From Solibaculum_A intestinale (GTDB taxonomy: Bacteria; Bacillota; Clostridia; Oscillospirales; Acutalibacteraceae): a DNA stretch of 64,000 bases. The notes beneath the pieces were generated by a model. The model was given only the letters and a program-made list of their open reading frames with translations. It was not told where the DNA came from and made no database searches. Numbering within the stretch: position 1 is the stretch's first letter; each line of letters begins with the position of its first letter. This document shows positions 60,596 through 64,000 of the stretch, one piece after another. The stretch lies in the NCBI RefSeq assembly GCF_040096205.1, contig NZ_JBBMFD010000009.1, positions 1 to 64,000 of the forward strand, read 5' to 3'. The position numbers were made by a program, and so were the translations under genes.

Positions 60596-61454
60596 GCAAT
60601 TGGATGTGACATGGGACCGGGGACTGTCCGAAGCGCAGAAGAAGGAATGGAATGCCATCTATGCGTCCTGCCGGAGCGGTTCCATTTTAACCGGGAAAAT
60701 CACCGGGATGGATTCCAACGTAGTGTCTTTGACCGACCCGGAGAACGGCCGGCAATTCGACCGGGAGGTCTTCAGCTTGGTGGTGATTGATTACCGGGTG
60801 AAGGTATTGATCCCGGAACGGGAGATTTGGTTTGATGAAAAGAGCAGCCAGCCTACTCATGTGCTGCGGTCCATGGGCGGCGCCGTGATGGATTATGTGG
60901 TCACCGACATTGACAAGGAAGAAGAATGCTGTGTGGCCTCCCGCCGCCAGGCCATGCGTTACCGCAGGTACACCTTCCAGCGCGACCAGGTACAGGCGGG
61001 GGACAAGGCGACGGCCCGGATTCTGGCGGTGGGGTATTCCCACATCCTAGCGGAATGCTATGGGTACGATATGACCCTGTCCATGAAGGACGTATCCTAC
61101 ACGGTAATGGATTTGCACGAACGGTACCGGCCTGGGGATGAATGCCCGGTTGTCATCAAAGGGTACGACAAGGAGAGGGATCAGCTGGCCTTTTCCTTGA
61201 AGGAGGTGGAGCCGCACCCATTCGAAGGGGTGGAGATCCGTCATCCCATTGGGAGCCGGCGGGCGTCGTTCATCACCGGGAAATACAAAGGAGGGGTATT
61301 CTGCCGGTTGGACGACAACATGGACTGCCTATGCACCTACAGTGCGGGGCAATGCGACGAGGACTTCCATGTTGGGGATCCGGTGATGGTTGTGATCAGC
61401 AAGTACAGTTATGAGAAGAAGCTGGTATATGCTAAGATTATCGCCAAGTGGTAA
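60585..61454 (+). CDS. S1-domain RNA-binding protein of the ICE
   Basis: A 289-aa protein with three S1/OB-like segments: GSILTGKITGMDSNVVSLTD (about 30-90), DKATARILAVGYSHILAECY to RDQLAFSLKEV (about 140-215) and ASFITGKYKGGVFCRLDDNM to the end. The last two resemble ribosomal S1 repeats. S1-like proteins on plasmids and ICEs are seen, and may help translation or transcript stability of element genes. ATG 60585 has AAAGGAGGAAAGCT. The gene overlaps the previous one by 11 bases and closes the operon. Confidence 0.75.
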   Translation: MDFRQLDVTWDRGLSEAQKKEWNAIYASCRSGSILTGKITGMDSNVVSLTDPENGRQFDREVFSLVVIDYRVKVLIPEREIWFDEKSSQPTHVLRSMGGAVMDYVVTDIDKEEECCVASRRQAMRYRRYTFQRDQVQAGDKATARILAVGYSHILAECYGYDMTLSMKDVSYTVMDLHERYRPGDECPVVIKGYDKERDQLAFSLKEVEPHPFEGVEIRHPIGSRRASFITGKYKGGVFCRLDDNMDCLCTYSAGQCDEDFHVGDPVMVVISKYSYEKKLVYAKIIAKW

Positions 61455-61470
61455 TAGATATTACATGACA

Positions 61471-61494
61471 AAGGCCCGCCATTTGGCGGGCCTT
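61471..61494 (+). terminator. Terminator after the S1-domain gene
   Basis: AAGGCCCGCC-ATTT-GGCGGGCCTT, a perfect 10-bp stem 16 bases after the stop. The following GCTTGTT is only mildly T-rich. Confidence 0.65.
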
Positions 61495-61520
61495 GCTTGT
61501 TAATAACGCTTTTAATATTT

Positions 61521-62060
61521 TTAGATTAAGTTAGTTGAAATGCTCAAAATAGTGTTTTCTTCGCTATACTCTACGGTAATACAATATCCATCTTTCGTAT
61601 AGTGCGTGGAAATTTTGGGAGCATCATTGCTGCCAGTATATAAAAATAGGTATTCTCCATGTGGATCAATCTTTTGTACACTTTCTAAGGATTGTCCGAT
61701 TGCTAACTCATTAAAATCAGCTTTTGTCAGATTTAAATTATAGACCCTCCCTAAAATTTTATTTTCGTTACTATCAAAAAAAATCACAGCAACACTATCG
61801 TTTCCAAGATATGACACTCTACAGGCGTTTCCGACTTTTCTTAAGCATTCAATCGGATATTGTTTATTTAGTTCATCCATAGTCACGTCAAGTTGAGTTA
61901 TAGTCAATAATTGTGAATTGCTATATGTCTTTGATACAAGATCCGTTATATTTCGATCAGGTGAGTACATTTTTCCTTTCAAATTACTCTCTCCTTTACT
62001 GCATGCAGATAACGTACATAGTAGCATCATAAATAAGAAAAAACATTTAAAATATTTCAT
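61521..62060 (-). CDS. Small lipoprotein, candidate immunity protein for the RHS toxin
   Basis: A 179-aa lipoprotein with the signal FLFMMLLCTLSAC (lipobox LSAC) and a small domain behind it (about 25-179) that I do not recognise. It starts eight bases after the RHS stop (TTGAGGTTGATT before ATG 62060), so it is transcribed and probably coupled with it. Position directly downstream of a polymorphic toxin, and location outside the membrane where a toxin of a neighbouring cell would arrive, fit an immunity protein. Both this gene and the RHS tip are AT-rich compared with the RHS core. Confidence 0.7.
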   Translation of the reverse strand: MKYFKCFFLFMMLLCTLSACSKGESNLKGKMYSPDRNITDLVSKTYSNSQLLTITQLDVTMDELNKQYPIECLRKVGNACRVSYLGNDSVAVIFFDSNENKILGRVYNLNLTKADFNELAIGQSLESVQKIDPHGEYLFLYTGSNDAPKISTHYTKDGYCITVEYSEENTILSISTNLI

Positions 62061-62068
62061 AATCAACC

Positions 62069-64000
62069 TCAATTCCCAACTGCATAATAAATAATAGGAC
62101 TGTCATAATATGGAACACCATTCAGTGTCCATGGGATTGTATCTGGTGTCATTCCAGCATCCCACAAAACTGAAGCACCACCGATACCATGTTTTTCAGC
62201 CCATTGGCCTGTATCTGTCTGACGCATGAAATGATAGTCGTAATATAGTTCGCCTGAATATGGATTGTATGCATATGGCTGTGTCCCCACTCTTAATGCA
62301 ATCTTAAACTCATTGTCATAAACCTTTGCATTAGGTCCATCAATTTTTCGAACTGTTTTTCCCATAGATTTCAGGTCTGCCTCAACAGATTTTCCAACAT
62401 CATTTACATCATTCCATTTAGTGGGTGACTTCCCGCTTCTCCCACCAGGTTGTTCATTGACGGGTGATCCAATTGCATATGCATAACAATTTGGAGAGTT
62501 TTTATCGCTACTTCCAGGCATATTTACATATGGCTGTGCTGCCCCAGTATTTGAAGTTGGTGCGGGTTGTGAGGAACAACCAGACAAAGATGCTACAAGT
62601 CCAACAACAAACGTGATACCAATTACGAGACCCCAAAACTGCCCATTTAAATCAGACCTATTAATAGGATTGTTTGCACAATAAGCAAACATATTCTGGG
62701 AATGAATGCCTTGAGCTGTGTCTACATACCCATCCGCATTGATGAATCGGCAAGTTTCGGGATCGTAGTACCTGGAGTTGAGGTAGTAAAGGCTGGATTC
62801 CTCATCATAGTAGTAACCACGATAACGGAATGGGTTGAGATGGCCCAGAGTAGAGGACATCGTCCCGGAAACAAGTTCCACCTTGCCCCATGCATCATAG
62901 ACATAGTTTACCACTTGGCTGCCGTTGCTGTCCAGGATGCCGGTGATATCCCCTTGCAGGTTTTTCACATAGTAGTAGCTTTCCCCATCGGAAAGGAACC
63001 CCAGCAAGCTTCCTGTGTCGTCATATAGGAAATCCAACCGGTCGTCCCCGGTGATCTGGGTCAGGATCGTCGAGCCATTCAAGTAGTATTCCGTCTCAAC
63101 CCCGTTTACCACCTTCTTCACCCGGATCCCCGAGTCGTTGTAGTGGTAGGCTGCATTTGTCCCGGCTTTCGAGAAGGTGGCCAGCTCCCGCCCATGCTGC
63201 CAGGTGAAGGCCATGCCGTCCCGGTAGGTGAGAGGGTTGCCGATCTCGTCGTAGGTGATGGTCTGGCCGTTGTAACTGGTCAGCTTGTCCTTCCAGTTGG
63301 CATCGTTGTACCCATAGACGATCTCATGGTCAACAATGGTCCCTTCGTCATCCACCGTCAGGTCATAGACGCTCTTTTTCAGGATGTTCCCGCCGTCATC
63401 GTAGGTGTAGCCGTAGGCCCACATACCCCTGTCGTACTCATATGCCTTTACCAGCTGCCCCAACTCGTCATACTCATACCGCACCAATGGGTAAAGGTTC
63501 GGGAAGAGGTTGTCCCGGATTTCGGTGATGTTGCCTAGCTCGTCATAGGAATAATAGAGGGTCTTGTCCCCATTCTGCACGGATTTAATAAGAGCAGTGG
63601 TGGAATTGGGGGCGCTTCCCTCTAGGTATTCGTACCGGGTGACAAAGGGGGTGGAGGTGTTCAGGGTACGGGTGGAAAGACGGGACAGGCCGTCATAGCC
63701 GTAGCTGAGGACCTGATTGCCGTTGACCTTCACCCCATAGATGAGCCCGGGCTTCTGCTGCTGGGAGGTGTCCCCGTAGAGGAACTGGGTCTTGGTGGCA
63801 ACGCCCAGCACCTTGCTGAGGTTAAAGTCCACCCGGTTCTTGTCGTCGTAACGGACCAGCAGCTCCTGCCCGTGGCTGGTGCGCACACCGGTCAGGCGGT
63901 TGATCAGGTCATACTCATACCGGGTGGTGATGTTGTTGAGCAGGTCTTCCTGCTCGAACAGAGCCCCTCTCGCGTCGTACTTGTACCGGAAGGCAGCAGT
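62069..64000 (-). CDS. RHS-repeat toxin, partial, with papain-like C-terminal tip
   Basis: The frame is open to the window edge, so the N terminus is missing; 643 aa are visible. It has YD-type repeats (RYEYDLINRLTGV, YSYDELGNITEI), the RHS core end (YRGYYYDEESSLYYLNSRYY, then FINADGYVDT), and a tip from 62640 onward. The tip begins with a hydrophobic segment (LVIGITFVVGLVASLSGC), then NCYAYAIG and DYHFMRQTDTGQWAEKHG, a Cys...His layout found in papain-like peptidase domains. Such tips are deployed against neighbours. Catalytic identity is inferred from motif shape. The encoded tip is followed at once by the candidate immunity gene. Confidence 0.82.
   Translation of the reverse strand, partial: TAAFRYKYDARGALFEQEDLLNNITTRYEYDLINRLTGVRTSHGQELLVRYDDKNRVDFNLSKVLGVATKTQFLYGDTSQQQKPGLIYGVKVNGNQVLSYGYDGLSRLSTRTLNTSTPFVTRYEYLEGSAPNSTTALIKSVQNGDKTLYYSYDELGNITEIRDNLFPNLYPLVRYEYDELGQLVKAYEYDRGMWAYGYTYDDGGNILKKSVYDLTVDDEGTIVDHEIVYGYNDANWKDKLTSYNGQTITYDEIGNPLTYRDGMAFTWQHGRELATFSKAGTNAAYHYNDSGIRVKKVVNGVETEYYLNGSTILTQITGDDRLDFLYDDTGSLLGFLSDGESYYYVKNLQGDITGILDSNGSQVVNYVYDAWGKVELVSGTMSSTLGHLNPFRYRGYYYDEESSLYYLNSRYYDPETCRFINADGYVDTAQGIHSQNMFAYCANNPINRSDLNGQFWGLVIGITFVVGLVASLSGCSSQPAPTSNTGAAQPYVNMPGSSDKNSPNCYAYAIGSPVNEQPGGRSGKSPTKWNDVNDVGKSVEADLKSMGKTVRKIDGPNAKVYDNEFKIALRVGTQPYAYNPYSGELYYDYHFMRQTDTGQWAEKHGIGGASVLWDAGMTPDTIPWTLNGVPYYDSPIIYYAVGN

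Overview
The window reads as a low-to-mid GC clostridial anaerobe, most likely a gut Oscillospiraceae/Ruminococcaceae-type Firmicute. This is inferred from the PPi-dependent phosphofructokinase, the ferredoxin-linked indolepyruvate oxidoreductase, strong SD-type ribosome sites, a T-box leader, LexA/DinR-type boxes and sortase/thioester surface proteins. The species cannot be named from sequence alone.

Layout. (1) 1-11.3 kb, all on the minus strand: a phage-type morphogenesis operon read right to left: small and large terminase, portal, scaffold, major capsid, a beta-helix tailspike-like protein, three connector/completion proteins, a tail-tube-like protein, a 53-aa ORF, a Dit-like and a Tal-like protein. 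No tape-measure gene lies between tail tube and Dit. The operon promoter carries two LexA-like boxes. (2) 11.5-37.6 kb: host genes. These are yjbQ, an OmpR-type two-component pair, an HtrA protease with a proline-rich cytosolic arm, pfp, a 2455-aa cyclic beta-1,2-glucan synthase-like enzyme, a small Xre regulator, a P-type Ca2+ ATPase, a DnaA-box-like cluster, a HAD phosphatase, a two-CxxC protein, an Ogg-type glycosylase, class II aldolase, an AlkD-like protein, and the iorA-iorB-paaK operon behind a T-box leader with a probable Trp (UGG) specifier. (3) 37.7-39.2 kb: a lone AT-rich P-loop ATPase. (4) 39.59 kb: a 3' remnant of a tRNA-Met(CAT) gene, read as the left attachment site of an integrative conjugative element (ICE) that runs to the right edge.

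The ICE carries ParA/ParB with an operator-like palindrome, a lipoprotein, a 1391-aa thioester/Cna-B sortase adhesin, a RelE-type toxin with an unrecognised partner, T4SS parts (pilin-like, VirB6-like, M23 hydrolase, PrgI/VirB3-like, VirB4, VirD4), an inverted DUF234-type ATPase, a RepA-type initiator, an S1-domain protein, and an RHS toxin with a papain-like tip followed by a candidate immunity lipoprotein. Relaxase and integrase are not in the window and would be expected to the right.

Strongest points for follow-up: the T-box on an arylpyruvate:ferredoxin oxidoreductase/aryl-CoA ligase operon, which suggests the operon makes aromatic amino acids from aryl acetates; the SOS-box-controlled phage cluster without a tape measure; and the RHS toxin/immunity pair.
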